46,874 bases of DNA, taken from contig ONLU01000016.1 of assembly GCA_900318795.1 (NCBI GenBank), positions 1 to 46,874 of the forward strand, given 5' to 3'. Below are positions 1 through 8,480 of the stretch, piece after piece (positions within the stretch are counted from its first letter, which is position 1; each line of letters starts with the position of its first letter). The position numbers and the translations under genes are program-made. The DNA is from an uncultured Prevotellaceae bacterium. Its GTDB lineage: Bacteria > Bacteroidota > Bacteroidia > Bacteroidales > Bacteroidaceae. A model generated the notes under the pieces. That model was not told where the DNA came from. It saw only the letters and a program-made list of their open reading frames with translations, and searched no databases.

Positions 1-32
1 TAAGATAGGTGAAAAATCTGACATGGCAAAAT

Positions 33-57
33 CCTGAGCAACTTTTTGTTGCTCAGG
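33..57. terminator. Hairpin, possible terminator of a gene left of the window
   Basis: A perfect 10-bp stem (CCTGAGCAAC / GTTGCTCAGG) closes a five-T loop. The sequence is symmetric, so direction cannot be fixed, and no strong U-tract follows on the plus strand. It is probably the terminator of a gene lying left of the window. The rest of 58-190 is AT-rich and shows no gene. Confidence 0.5.
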
Positions 58-191
58 TACTTATAAAATAAGTTAAACTAAAATGCTGCGGAATTTAGGA
101 TTTACAAACATCTCCGCTATTTTTTAGTGGACACTAGTGACTCAATATATAAATATGTAACCATGTAATTGGGTTTTTCAATTCTTTTTCA

Positions 192-199
192 TACCTTTG
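192..199 (+). promoter_or_regulatory. -7 box TACCTTTG for the BspA-like gene
   Basis: TACCTTTG matches the Bacteroidota -7 consensus TAnnTTTG. ATTG at 168-171 sits 20 bp upstream as a near-consensus -33 element. The expected transcript has a leader of about 80 nt. That leader carries a 16-codon ORF at 223-273 and a second -7-like box, TACATTTG, at 240-247, so an alternative start inside the leader is possible. Confidence 0.6.
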
Positions 200-283
200 T
201 AGCATCAAACAATAATGAATATATGAAAAGAAAACAAATTACATTTGCTACAATGTATGTGACGTTTATCTAATAAATAAGAC

Positions 284-1480
284 ATGAAGAAGTTATTTGT
301 ATTTATCTTATCTTTGGCCTCTATCAATATCTTTGGTGAAACCTATGTTACTTATAGTACTCAGATAGGAGACATTTATTATACTTTAAATAGTTATCTA
401 TCAACGGCTACTGTATCGTGGCTATATCAAGTCTCGGGTCCAGGGGGAGAGTCGTGGCATGCGCCCATTTATCAGGGAGATATTGCTATTCCCGAAGAGG
501 TCGTATTCGAAGGTCATGTGTATCAAGTAAAGAATATTGATTTACATGCTTTTAATGCATGCAAGTATAAAGAGAATGCTTTGGAGTCTCTGACTATACC
601 AGCTAGCATTACCTCCATACATGGTGAAGCAATAGTATCAGAAGGTAATGAGTTATGTTTTAAAAAAATGAGTATCCCAAGTTGGGATTGGTGGTTCGAG
701 ATAGCACCAACCAGAAAAGGCCGGTATTCTCATTTTTGGGCGCTTGACGAAGTAGATGATTTCATAGGAGTTGCTGACCACCTGTTTGTTGGAGGTGTGG
801 AATGTGACCTTAGTAATTTTGTTTTCCCACAAGATAAAACCATTGTACCTAGGAACACTTTCCGGGCTGTCAAAAAATTGAAACAAATCACTTTGCCCAA
901 CACATTGAAAGCAATTGGAGACTATGCCTTCTATAACGCTGGTCTCACCTCAATTGAGATTCCCTCAGGCGTGGATAGCATCGGAGAGATGGCTTTTGCT
1001 CTATGTACAGAAATAAAGGAAATTGTCATCCCCGACCAAGTCAGGCATTTGGGTACCGGTGTGTTTTGTGGCTGCATGAATTTATCATCATTAACGATAG
1101 GCCGAAATTGGGATCAACAAAATAATTTGTTTGATGGAATATATCCCGGTGGTGGCACTCCACCACTAAAAGTTATCGTCTCAAAAATAACTGAGCCTAT
1201 CAATTTTAATCCGTATTTCTTTGATTATTATATATATAACGAAGCCACACTCTATGTTCCTATAGGAACCAAAGATGCCTATCTCCAATGTGAAGGGTGG
1301 AATCGATTTAAGAACATTGTTGAGGGTGAACCTGACGACACCCAGTATACAGGGATAGTCGTTCCTAAGGATAAAAGACAGGACACAAGAGTTTTCACCT
1401 TAGACGGAAAAGTCGTAAAAGATAAAATTATGAAACCAGGCGTGTATATAAAGAACGGAAAAAAATATATTTCAAACTGA
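284..1480 (+). CDS. BspA-like leucine-rich repeat surface protein
   Basis: This 398-residue protein starts with a signal peptide (MKKLFVFILSLASINIFG). It then carries BspA/LRR_5-type repeats, seen in segments such as ITLPNTLKAIGDYAFYNAG, IPSGVDSIGEMAFALC and IPDQVRHLGTGVFCGC at about residues 205-275. The repeats form a curved solenoid typical of secreted Bacteroidales adhesins. The end (VFTLDGKVVKDKIMKPGVYI, then a short basic tail) resembles the C-terminal segment common on secreted Prevotella proteins, which may be a secretion or anchoring signal. Substrate or partner is unknown. The gene ends 2 bp before the stop of the convergent glycosyltransferase gene. Assignment to the repeat family is confident; function is not. 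Confidence 0.85.
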   Translation: MKKLFVFILSLASINIFGETYVTYSTQIGDIYYTLNSYLSTATVSWLYQVSGPGGESWHAPIYQGDIAIPEEVVFEGHVYQVKNIDLHAFNACKYKENALESLTIPASITSIHGEAIVSEGNELCFKKMSIPSWDWWFEIAPTRKGRYSHFWALDEVDDFIGVADHLFVGGVECDLSNFVFPQDKTIVPRNTFRAVKKLKQITLPNTLKAIGDYAFYNAGLTSIEIPSGVDSIGEMAFALCTEIKEIVIPDQVRHLGTGVFCGCMNLSSLTIGRNWDQQNNLFDGIYPGGGTPPLKVIVSKITEPINFNPYFFDYYIYNEATLYVPIGTKDAYLQCEGWNRFKNIVEGEPDDTQYTGIVVPKDKRQDTRVFTLDGKVVKDKIMKPGVYIKNGKKYISN

Positions 1481-1482
1481 TA

Positions 1483-2241
1483 TTAAAAGAACCTCATCTC
1501 GAATATTTTATAAAGGAACTTCATGCTGATCATCAGTGGATTGGTGTAGATACCATTCTCGCGACAGCCGCGAACATCGTCCTCTATGAGTTGGAGCCGG
1601 CTCTTCACATTGCGAGTGCTGGCACCACCAGTTCGCATCGTCACGAAATCTATGGGCAGGTACTTGGCTCGAATCTTATGTACCATAAACAGGCGCACCA
1701 TCATTTCATAGTCTGAACCGATAGCATAGTCGGTCTTGTAGAGCCCTGCTTTCTCATAGACGCTGCGACGGCAATAGAACGACGGATGGGCAGGCATAAA
1801 TCCAAAACGGAGCCACATCGGACGGAAGGGCTTTGAACTGTAATAGCGCACGATTTTGTCTGGTTCGCCGTCGTGTATGAAATGTATGTCACCATATACT
1901 GCATCAATGTTTGGGTCGTCAAAATTAACCACCATTCGTTCTATCACATCATCGCCCGTAAAATAGTCGTCAGAGTTTAGAATGCCTACTATGTCCCCTG
2001 TAGCCATCCGTATTCCTTTATTCATGGCGTCATAGATGCCACCGTCCTTTTCTGATACCCACTTCAGACGACCACTAAACTGTGGCTCATACTGCCGGAT
2101 GACATCCTTCGTGTTATCCGTTGAGGAGCCATCTACCACAATATACTCAATATCCGGGTAGGTCTGCTTGAGAACAGACTTCATGGTATCGCCCAATGTT
2201 CGGGCACTATTATATGTTGCAGTTACTATAGAAACTTTCAC
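1483..2241 (-). CDS. Family 2 glycosyltransferase (WcaA-like)
   Basis: The protein has the GT-A fold signature of family 2 glycosyltransferases. VSIVTATYNSARTL opens the nucleotide-binding half, IEYIVVDGSSTDNT follows, then EKDGGIYDAMNKGI, and NSDDYF supplies the metal-binding DxD-like motif. PAHPSFYCRRSVYEKAGLY is typical of capsule and exopolysaccharide transferases. I chose the GTG at 2241 because family members usually start with the VSIVTATYN strand; an ATG at 2274 would add 11 residues. No promoter is visible directly upstream, so it may be transcribed with the DUF6078 gene 48 bp upstream. Donor and acceptor sugars cannot be read from the sequence. Confidence 0.85.
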   Translation of the reverse strand: MKVSIVTATYNSARTLGDTMKSVLKQTYPDIEYIVVDGSSTDNTKDVIRQYEPQFSGRLKWVSEKDGGIYDAMNKGIRMATGDIVGILNSDDYFTGDDVIERMVVNFDDPNIDAVYGDIHFIHDGEPDKIVRYYSSKPFRPMWLRFGFMPAHPSFYCRRSVYEKAGLYKTDYAIGSDYEMMVRLFMVHKIRAKYLPIDFVTMRTGGASTRNVKSRLQLIEDDVRGCRENGIYTNPLMISMKFLYKIFEMRFF

Positions 2242-2289
2242 TAAGCGTGCTTTTCTATTAAAACGTAATACCATCTATATTTATTGCAG

Positions 2290-2745
2290 CTACCACCACA
2301 TTTTCTCCACCTCACCGTCGTAGACGATGGGGCCGTTCCAACCGTTGCTGCGACAGACACCGGCGATGACTTGCTGGGCTTCGGGGTCGATGAGGCGCTC
2401 GCCCTTGCGCATCTCGTAGTACTTCTTACGCCCCAGGCGGTGAATCAACTGGAAGCGGACGTTGCGCTCCATATAGCCGGGCATCTCGTGAAACATCTGC
2501 GTAAAGCCGCGCTTCATCATGACGACACGGCGCTCGCGATACATCTCACACTGACCGGCGCCCATCTTGGGATTCAACGGATTGACCATCGTCAGCGTCG
2601 GGCGCTCACGATTGGCATAGCGGCCTACCTGCCAACGCAGACACTGCTCGTGCTGCGGGCAACGGTCGATGAAACACTTCAAGTAGTTGTCAGCCATTTT
2701 GCGGAATTCCTGTTCCTCTGTGGTGAATGTTGATTTACTATCCAT
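2290..2745 (-). CDS. DUF6078 family protein
   Basis: A 151-residue soluble protein that I recognise as a DUF6078-type Bacteroidales protein, of unknown function. It contains a cluster of charged and aromatic motifs including CPQHEQCLRWQVGRY, MVNPLNP, MYRERR and GRKKYYEMRKGERLIDPEA. Three cysteines at about residues 24, 29 and 35, with a histidine between the second and third, could bind a metal, but this is only a guess. It has its own promoter (TACCTTTG on the minus strand at 2773-2780). Confidence 0.7.
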   Translation of the reverse strand: MDSKSTFTTEEQEFRKMADNYLKCFIDRCPQHEQCLRWQVGRYANRERPTLTMVNPLNPKMGAGQCEMYRERRVVMMKRGFTQMFHEMPGYMERNVRFQLIHRLGRKKYYEMRKGERLIDPEAQQVIAGVCRSNGWNGPIVYDGEVEKMWW

Positions 2746-2772
2746 TTTGATTGCTATTTATGTATCTACATG

Positions 2773-2780
2773 CAAAGGTA
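2773..2780 (-). promoter_or_regulatory. -7 box TACCTTTG for the DUF6078 gene
   Basis: The minus strand reads TACCTTTG, with CTTG (2801-2804) exactly 20 bp upstream as the -33 element. The start codon at 2745 lies about 28 nt downstream of the box. Confidence 0.65.
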
Positions 2781-2836
2781 GTTAAAAAAAATGAGAAAAC
2801 CAAGTAGAAAGATAATAAAAATAGCCAAAAAATGGT

Positions 2837-3195
2837 TAACTCTTCACTATTCTATTTAACATGCGTAATATCAATGGATTAAGTAGTGCATAGAGTACTC
2901 TTATCTATTCACCGTCTCTTCACTTCAAAAAGACGGGTTCCACGAGTGGTTCCCATAGGTGGAAACATATAGTTCCATACGGGGGAACGACTAGTTCCAA
3001 GCGAGGGAACAGGCTGTTACCTTGTCGGAAATGAAGCGGGAACAAATTTGGAAAAGTTTTAAGGAGGCAGAAATTTAGCAAAGATGGATGTAAAGGAAAA
3101 TACGAAAAGTGAAGGGTAAGTGAATAGTTTGAAGCCAACTATTCACTCTTTAAGAGTCTGGTTTTAAGAATGTTAATATAAAAAGTGAAGAGTTA
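2837..3195. repeat. Inverted-repeat-bounded intergenic region
   Basis: TAACTCTTCAC at 2837-2847 is matched by its exact reverse complement GTGAAGAGTTA at 3185-3195. Inside lie the GTTCC dyad array (2937-3021) and a perfect 10-bp inverted repeat, GTGAATAGTT / AACTATTCAC, at 3120-3146. No convincing gene exists in this stretch; a 72-codon minus-strand ORF at 2920-3138 is built from the repeats and lacks protein-like features. Confidence 0.6.
2937..3021. repeat. Tandem GTTCC-N7-GGAAC dyads
   Basis: Three dyads of the form GTTCC-N7-GGAA(C/A) start at 2949, 2972 and 2994, a period of 22-23 bp or about two helical turns. Partial half-copies lie at 2937 (GTTCC) and 3016 (GTTACC). The spacer sequences differ between copies while the arms are kept, as expected of protein-binding sites or short RNA hairpins. 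The array lies about 200 bp upstream of the VirE-like promoter. Confidence 0.75.
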
Positions 3196-3214
3196 GACTA
3201 TTTTTTAAGGAAAA

Positions 3215-3246
3215 TTTGGCAGAATGAAAACTTTTTCGTATCTTTG
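3215..3246 (+). promoter_or_regulatory. Promoter of the VirE-like gene
   Basis: TTTG at 3215-3218 and TATCTTTG at 3239-3246 are separated by exactly 20 bp, a textbook Bacteroidota promoter. It gives a leader of about 30 nt before the ATG at 3282. Confidence 0.8.
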
Positions 3247-3281
3247 CACTTAAAGAAACTAAAAGCACTAATTCAAAGAGA

Positions 3282-5420
3282 ATGAGCAAAATCACGATCA
3301 TCAAGATTTACAAGCAGATAGAAGGTCTAAGGCTGATTACATTACAGGAATTGGCTGACTACATCCGTACAGGAAAATATCATGAGACAGTCGATAAGTT
3401 CAGGAAATTCTACCCGTTGTTTGTCGGAACAAGCACCGACAGGTATGGCAATCTGGATGTCGACTCCGAAATCGTGAGGGCGTTGCCTCGCATCTGCTTT
3501 GCCCTGGAGCAATCCAACAGAAACCGCGAACGGGTGACGAAAGCCTATACGGGTCTGGTGTTGCTGGAAGTCAACAACCTGACAAGTCGCGACGAGGCGG
3601 AGGCCGTCAGACGCGGAGCGGCCGAGATGCCCCAGACGCTGATGACCTTTGTCGGAGCCGAGGGGCTGTCGGTGAAGATTGTCTGCCGTGGCGAATTGTT
3701 CCCAGACGAGGGAGGCGGACTGCCTACGGACAACCAGCAGATTCAGGACTTCCACGAGAACCTGTACGAACGGGCACGGCTGATATACAACGGACAGTTA
3801 GGAGTCACCGTCGAGAAACTGGAACCGCTCACCGCCCGTGTCTGCCACATGAGCAGTGACCCGGGAATCGTGTACAACCCAACAGCCACGTGCATCTACG
3901 CCCGTCCCGAAAAGCCCAGCCAGACGACCTTGCGCAATACGACGTCACTGGAGATGACGGACGGCGAAAAGGGGTACGAGCGCTATCGCAACATGCACAT
4001 CGCGTTCGAGTATAACCTTTCGAAAGCCTACGACGACACGGTCAGCATCGCAGACGATGAGGAGCGCCGGCATGCCACAATGAGCCGTCTGGCACAATAC
4101 TGCGTGGAAACGGGCCTGCCGATGGGTGTAGCCATGCGCCAAGCCATGATGCACTCACGGTTCTGGGAGGAGCAGGACCTGGTGAAGAAAGTGTTCGAGA
4201 ACACCTACAGCGACATGCACATGACGCAGTACATGAAGAAAAAAGGCATCCAACGCACGAAGAACATACCACCCGAGACGCTGATGATTATGCGTGTGAA
4301 CATCTTCCTGCAGTCGAACTACGAGTTGCGCAAGAACGTGATGCGAGGCGTGGCAGAATACCGGTTCAGGACGGGCATCGGGTTCTCGTTCCAAGACTTG
4401 ACGGAAGAGGCCCGCAACTCCATCACCATGAGGGCTTTGGAGCAGGGCATACGCTGCTGGGACAAGGATATACGCCGCTATGTCAACTCAGACGACATCG
4501 AGCACTACGACCCCATGAACGAATTTCTGGAGAACCTGCCACCATGGGACGGACACGACCGCGTGACCGCCTTGGCGCAACGAGTGCCGACGGAGTATGA
4601 AGCCTGGTCCCACCTGTTTCACGTCTGGATGCGCTCCATGGTGGCAATGTGGCAAGGCAAGGGCCAGCTGACAGGCAATGCCCTCGTACCCTTGCTGATA
4701 GGTCGTCAGGGGTGTGGCAAGAGTTCGTTCTGTCGCATCCTGCTGCCTCGCGACATGCGGGAATACTACAACGACCGCATCAACTTCAAGAACGAGCAGG
4801 ACCTGAACCTGGGCCTGACCTCGTTTGCGCTCATCAACCTCGACGAGTTCGACAAGATTACACAACGCCAGCAGATCGTGCTGAAATACCTCGTATCGAC
4901 AGCCGACCTGAAATACCGTCCGCCCTACGGAAAGGCCTATACCGCCAACCGCCGCTATGCCTCGTTCATCGGCACGACCAACGAGCAGAACCCGCTGGTC
5001 GACCCCACAGGCTCACGCCGTTTCATCTGCGTCAGCATCGACGGCGACATCGATTTCGAGACACCCGTTCAGTACGACCAGCTCTATGCCCAGCTGAAGC
5101 ACGAGATACGAAAGGGCGAGCGCTACTGGCTGGACAAGGACGAGGAGCGCCAGCTGATGGAGCACAACCTGCAGTACCAGCGACTGAACGGACTGGGCGA
5201 GATGCTGATGAGCCTCATCCAGAAACCGCGCCCCGGTGAAAATGGTATATGGATGTCGCTGAAAGACCTCTCGGCACTGATTAAGCAGCACTTCCGCAAC
5301 TATCAGGAAGACGAAGGCTCGTTCATCAAGATAGGCAGCTACCTACAGCGCCCCGAATACAAATTCGAGCGCAAGCACAGCAATACCGGCATGAAATATT
5401 GGGTAAAAATAAAGATATAA
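3282..5420 (+). CDS. VirE/BT4734-like protein with PrimPol-like and helicase-type ATPase regions
   Basis: The 712-residue protein has two parts. Residues about 1-210 resemble the BT4734/VirE N-terminal region, a diverged PrimPol-like fold. Its core strand reads [11 protein letters not shown], so the acidic pair expected of an active primase is not clearly present. Residues about 440-640 form a VirE/VapE-type P-loop ATPase with Walker [15 protein letters not shown], Walker B-like [11 protein letters not shown], and a sensor-like stretch [20 protein letters not shown]. Related proteins occur on mobile elements, phages and as lone genes in Bacteroidales; the role of lone copies is unknown. The gene has its own consensus promoter and lies downstream of an unusual dyad array. 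No integrase or other mobility gene is adjacent. Confidence 0.8.
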   Translation: MSKITIIKIYKQIEGLRLITLQELADYIRTGKYHETVDKFRKFYPLFVGTSTDRYGNLDVDSEIVRALPRICFALEQSNRNRERVTKAYTGLVLLEVNNLTSRDEAEAVRRGAAEMPQTLMTFVGAEGLSVKIVCRGELFPDEGGGLPTDNQQIQDFHENLYERARLIYNGQLGVTVEKLEPLTARVCHMSSDPGIVYNPTATCIYARPEKPSQTTLRNTTSLEMTDGEKGYERYRNMHIAFEYNLSKAYDDTVSIADDEERRHATMSRLAQYCVETGLPMGVAMRQAMMHSRFWEEQDLVKKVFENTYSDMHMTQYMKKKGIQRTKNIPPETLMIMRVNIFLQSNYELRKNVMRGVAEYRFRTGIGFSFQDLTEEARNSITMRALEQGIRCWDKDIRRYVNSDDIEHYDPMNEFLENLPPWDGHDRVTALAQRVPTEYEAWSHLFHVWMRSMVAMWQGKGQLTGNALVPLLIGRQGCGKSSFCRILLPRDMREYYNDRINFKNEQDLNLGLTSFALINLDEFDKITQRQQIVLKYLVSTADLKYRPPYGKAYTANRRYASFIGTTNEQNPLVDPTGSRRFICVSIDGDIDFETPVQYDQLYAQLKHEIRKGERYWLDKDEERQLMEHNLQYQRLNGLGEMLMSLIQKPRPGENGIWMSLKDLSALIKQHFRNYQEDEGSFIKIGSYLQRPEYKFERKHSNTGMKYWVKIKI

Positions 5421-5445
5421 TATGCCGTATTAGGGAAAAAAGTCG

Positions 5446-5453
5446 TATCTTTG
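5446..5453 (+). promoter_or_regulatory. -7 box TATCTTTG for the sugar-aminotransferase operon
   Basis: TATCTTTG lies 17 nt before the ATG at 5471. No good TTTG is found 20 bp upstream. Because the box lies upstream of the ATG at 5471 and inside any longer reading frame, it argues against a start further upstream. Confidence 0.65.
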
Positions 5454-5470
5454 CAACCCGTCAAGAGAAT

Positions 5471-6571
5471 ATGATAAAGTTTTTGGACTTAAAAGGCATT
5501 ACTGATAAGTATGCTGACGAGATACAGCAGGCCGTCCAAGGGGTTATCAGCTCGGGCTGGTACCTGCAGGGCAAGGCGAACGCTGCCTTCGAGGAGCACT
5601 ATGCCGAATACATTGGCACTCGCTACTGTGTGGGTGTGGCTAACGGACTGGACGCGCTGACATTGACGTACAGGGCATACATGGAAATGGGCATCATGCA
5701 CGAGGGCGACGAGGTCATCGTGCCTGCCAACACCTATATTGCCTCTATTCTGGCTATCACGGAGAATGGTCTGAAGCCCGTGTTGGTTGAGCCTGACATC
5801 AATACCTTGGAGATGGACGACAGCCTCATCGAGCAACATATCACTTCGCGCACCCGCTCCATGATGACAGTGCACCTGTACGGCCGTTGTGCCTACACGG
5901 AGCGTATTGGTCGGCTATGCAAGAAATACAATCTGAAGCTGGTGGAGGACAATGCACAGGCTCATGGATGCCAATATATGGGCAAGAAGACGGGTTCGCT
6001 GGGCGATGCTGCCGGACACAGTTTCTACCCTACCAAGAACTTAGGGTCTTTGGGCGATGCCGGAGCCGTCACCACCAACGACAAGGAGCTGGCCGACTGC
6101 GTACGAGCCATTGCCAATTATGGTTCTGCGCGTAAATACGTCTTCAAATACAAGGGCCGCAACAGTCGTCTGGACGAAATCCAGGCTGCTATCCTCGATG
6201 TAAAGTTGCGCCATCTGGACGATGACAACCGCCATCGTCAGCAGATAGCCCACTACTATTACGAGCACTTGAACCATCCGCTCATCAGCATGCCCCGGCT
6301 GTTGGACGATGCACAGAACGTCTACCACACCTTCCCCATCCTTTGTGCAGAACGCGACCGCTTGCAGCAGCACCTGAAGGAACAGGGCATCCAAACACTC
6401 ATCCACTACCCTATTCCACCCCACCATCAGGAGTGCTACAAAGAGTGGGCATCCTTGCATCTTCCCATCACAGAGCAGATTCACAATCAAGAACTTAGCC
6501 TACCTGTCAGTCCAACACTGACAATACAGGAAGTTCAAGAAATAGTCCAACAAATAAACCGTTTCCGGTAA
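5471..6571 (+). CDS. DegT/DnrJ/EryC1/StrS-type sugar aminotransferase
   Basis: A 366-residue PLP-dependent enzyme that transfers an amino group, usually from glutamate, to a nucleotide-linked keto-sugar. The family hallmarks are present: [15 protein letters not shown], the cofactor-contacting EDNAQAHGC, and the PLP lysine at about residue 189 in [15 protein letters not shown]. The best fit is the subgroup making 3- or 4-amino-deoxy sugars for surface glycans, such as FdtB-like enzymes, but the exact sugar is uncertain. I chose ATG 5471 because the family starts with a short IKFLDL strand and the promoter box lies just upstream. It is the first gene of an operon with two phosphoglycosyl transferases. 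Confidence 0.85.
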   Translation: MIKFLDLKGITDKYADEIQQAVQGVISSGWYLQGKANAAFEEHYAEYIGTRYCVGVANGLDALTLTYRAYMEMGIMHEGDEVIVPANTYIASILAITENGLKPVLVEPDINTLEMDDSLIEQHITSRTRSMMTVHLYGRCAYTERIGRLCKKYNLKLVEDNAQAHGCQYMGKKTGSLGDAAGHSFYPTKNLGSLGDAGAVTTNDKELADCVRAIANYGSARKYVFKYKGRNSRLDEIQAAILDVKLRHLDDDNRHRQQIAHYYYEHLNHPLISMPRLLDDAQNVYHTFPILCAERDRLQQHLKEQGIQTLIHYPIPPHHQECYKEWASLHLPITEQIHNQELSLPVSPTLTIQEVQEIVQQINRFR

Positions 6572-6649
6572 AGCACATAAATATCTTGGAAAACACGCAA
6601 TAAAAAGGGCCAATTGTCAGTTATTTATAATGTGTAACGACTACTGCGT

Positions 6650-7735
6650 ATGATTATATATATACTTGGAGCATTTCTTTTAAGTTTACTTTGCGGGGGA
6701 ATCTCTACGCCTCTTGTTCTTGACTTCTGCAAGAGGAAGCGGCTATACGACATTCCCAACGAACGCAAGGTACACAAAAACGCAACACCCCGGCTGGGAG
6801 GCATTACCTTCTTTCCCAGTATGCTGATTGCTTTCATCACGGTACTCTGGTTCTCGCCTGCCATTGTACAAGACACACTTTCCATTACCGTCTGGAGTGC
6901 CTTGTTCATGATGGGACTCATCATCATGTACTTCACGGGGATCATTGACGACTTGGTTGGCTTGAATGCCACGACGAAATTCACCGTTCAGATCATTACC
7001 GCCTGTCTGCTGACAAGCGGCGGATTGTACTTCAACAATCTTTACGGTCTATTCGGCATATATGAGATACCCTACTATATCGGTTTGCCACTGACCATCT
7101 TTATGATTGTCTTCATAGACAATGCCATTAACCTCATTGACGGCATAGACGGACTGGCAGCAAGCCTTTCCTTACTGGCTATGGCAGGATTCCTGGCATA
7201 CTTCGTTTACTACGATGTCTTCATGAACACCTACAGCATACTGATTGCAGGGCTGATGGGAACCTTGATGGCATTTCTATACTTCAATATATACGGGAAA
7301 CCAGAACGCAACACGAAGATTTTCATGGGAGACTCTGGCAGTCTGTCCTTAGGGTTCATCTTAGGATTCCTGACCGTCAAATGTGCCGCCAGCAACGACG
7401 TCATCTGGCCTACCACACGCCCTGAAGCAATTATCGTTCCCTGGACACTGCTCTTTGTTCCGATGGCTGATGTTGTCAGGGTAACAATACACCGTTTACG
7501 CTTTCACACCCCCTTGTTCAGGGCAGACAAGAACCACATCCACCATAAGCTGATGCGTGCCGGACTCACTCAGCATCAAGCCCTCGGCACCATCCTCCTG
7601 CTGGCTATCGGATTCATCGTTGTCAACAGTCTGCTCTATCTGGTCATATCGCCTACTTTTATTATAATAGTAGACATCCTGATCTATACGATAGTCAATG
7701 TCATCATCAACCGTAAGACACCTCACACTGCATGA
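6650..7735 (+). CDS. WecA/TagO-type undecaprenyl-phosphate sugar-1-phosphate transferase
   Basis: A 361-residue polytopic membrane protein of the MraY/WecA superfamily. It moves a sugar-1-phosphate, typically GlcNAc-1-P, from UDP-sugar onto undecaprenyl phosphate on the inner face of the membrane. Catalytic motifs seen include GIIDDLVGL, NAINLIDGIDGLA, FMGDSGSLSLGF and the C-terminal HIHHKL histidine motif of the WecA branch. About ten hydrophobic segments are visible. It follows the sugar aminotransferase by 78 bp and overlaps the next gene by 4 bp, indicating co-transcription and coupled translation. It probably starts O-antigen, capsule or protein-glycan assembly. Confidence 0.88.
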   Translation: MIIYILGAFLLSLLCGGISTPLVLDFCKRKRLYDIPNERKVHKNATPRLGGITFFPSMLIAFITVLWFSPAIVQDTLSITVWSALFMMGLIIMYFTGIIDDLVGLNATTKFTVQIITACLLTSGGLYFNNLYGLFGIYEIPYYIGLPLTIFMIVFIDNAINLIDGIDGLAASLSLLAMAGFLAYFVYYDVFMNTYSILIAGLMGTLMAFLYFNIYGKPERNTKIFMGDSGSLSLGFILGFLTVKCAASNDVIWPTTRPEAIIVPWTLLFVPMADVVRVTIHRLRFHTPLFRADKNHIHHKLMRAGLTQHQALGTILLLAIGFIVVNSLLYLVISPTFIIIVDILIYTIVNVIINRKTPHTA

Positions 7736-8301
7736 AACGACTCCTTGACTTCTGTATAGCTGCCTGCTGTCTGCTGTTGTTCTCACCCTTGATAGTGATA
7801 TGTTGGCTGACCATCAAGATTGGGGGCGGACCTGCTATCTATAAGCAGGAACGGATTGGGAGAAACGGCAAGCCTTTCTTCATCTACAAGTTTCGCAGCA
7901 TGGTGGTAGACGCAGAAATAGAGGGTCATGAACTGCTTCAACAGGATAACGACCCGCGTCTGACCCGAATAGGCAGTTTCCTGCGTAAACACCATTTGGA
8001 CGAGTTGCCTCAGCTATGGAATGTGCTGATAGGCGATATGGCCTTTGTTGGTCCACGGCCTGAGCGCAAATACTATATCGACCAGATTATGGAACGCGAC
8101 CCGCGCTATGAACGGCTTTATGCCTTGCGGCCTGGCGTTACCAGCTATGCCACCTTGAAGAATGGCTACACCGACACTATTGACAAGATGCTGGTGCGGT
8201 TGGAAATGGACTTATACTATCTGGAACATCAATCGCTATGGATGGATGCCAAGATATTGTGGAAGACCTTTACCAACATTGTTTCTGGAAAAATTTTCTG
8301 A
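7732..8301 (+). CDS. PglC-like bacterial sugar transferase
   Basis: A 189-residue monotopic phosphoglycosyl transferase of the bacterial sugar transferase family. It has one N-terminal re-entrant hydrophobic helix (LLDFCIAACCLLLFSPLIVI). Conserved motifs follow: YKQERIGRNGKPFFIYKFRS, the catalytic Asp-Glu in LDELPQLWNVLIGDMAFVG, PRPE and LRPGVT. The length matches small PglC-like enzymes rather than the long WcaJ type with four extra membrane helices. It overlaps the WecA-like gene by an ATGA junction. Finding both chemically distinct classes of initiating enzyme in one operon is unusual; they may start different glycans or use different sugars. Confidence 0.87.
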   Translation: MKRLLDFCIAACCLLLFSPLIVICWLTIKIGGGPAIYKQERIGRNGKPFFIYKFRSMVVDAEIEGHELLQQDNDPRLTRIGSFLRKHHLDELPQLWNVLIGDMAFVGPRPERKYYIDQIMERDPRYERLYALRPGVTSYATLKNGYTDTIDKMLVRLEMDLYYLEHQSLWMDAKILWKTFTNIVSGKIF

Positions 8302-8369
8302 ATATAGAATCATATTCCCAGGTGCGCCTTCATGTTTCCCGCCAAAGGCAAGCCAATCTTGACAAATAG

Positions 8370-8405
8370 GGATTTCCCCCACTGAGTTTAGGGGAAATCC
8401 TTTTC
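8370..8405 (+). terminator. Rho-independent terminator of the sugar operon
   Basis: A perfect 10-bp stem (GGATTTCCCC / GGGGAAATCC, 8370-8379 and 8391-8400) with an 11-nt loop is followed by TTTTC. It lies 68 bp after the sugar transferase stop codon. Confidence 0.8.
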
Positions 8406-8424
8406 TTTGCTATCATATTCTTCG

Positions 8425-8432
8425 TAATTTTG
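8425..8432 (+). promoter_or_regulatory. Probable -7 box TAATTTTG for the Gly/Ser-rich gene
   Basis: TAATTTTG matches TAnnTTTG and lies 48 bp before the ATG at 8481. A -33 TTTG at the ideal spacing is not present; the nearest, 8406-8409, is too close. Confidence 0.5.
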
Positions 8433-8480
8433 CACCATGAAAATATCACTGATGTCGAACAATTAAAAATATAAACAAGT

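Noticed and set aside
58-191. Possible insertion-sequence end (AGTGGACACT-type palindrome near 127-142)
   Set aside because: No transposase, no partner end and no target duplication can be seen.
2920-3138. 72-codon minus-strand frame before the VirE-like gene
   Set aside because: It is composed of the dyad array and hairpins and has no promoter.
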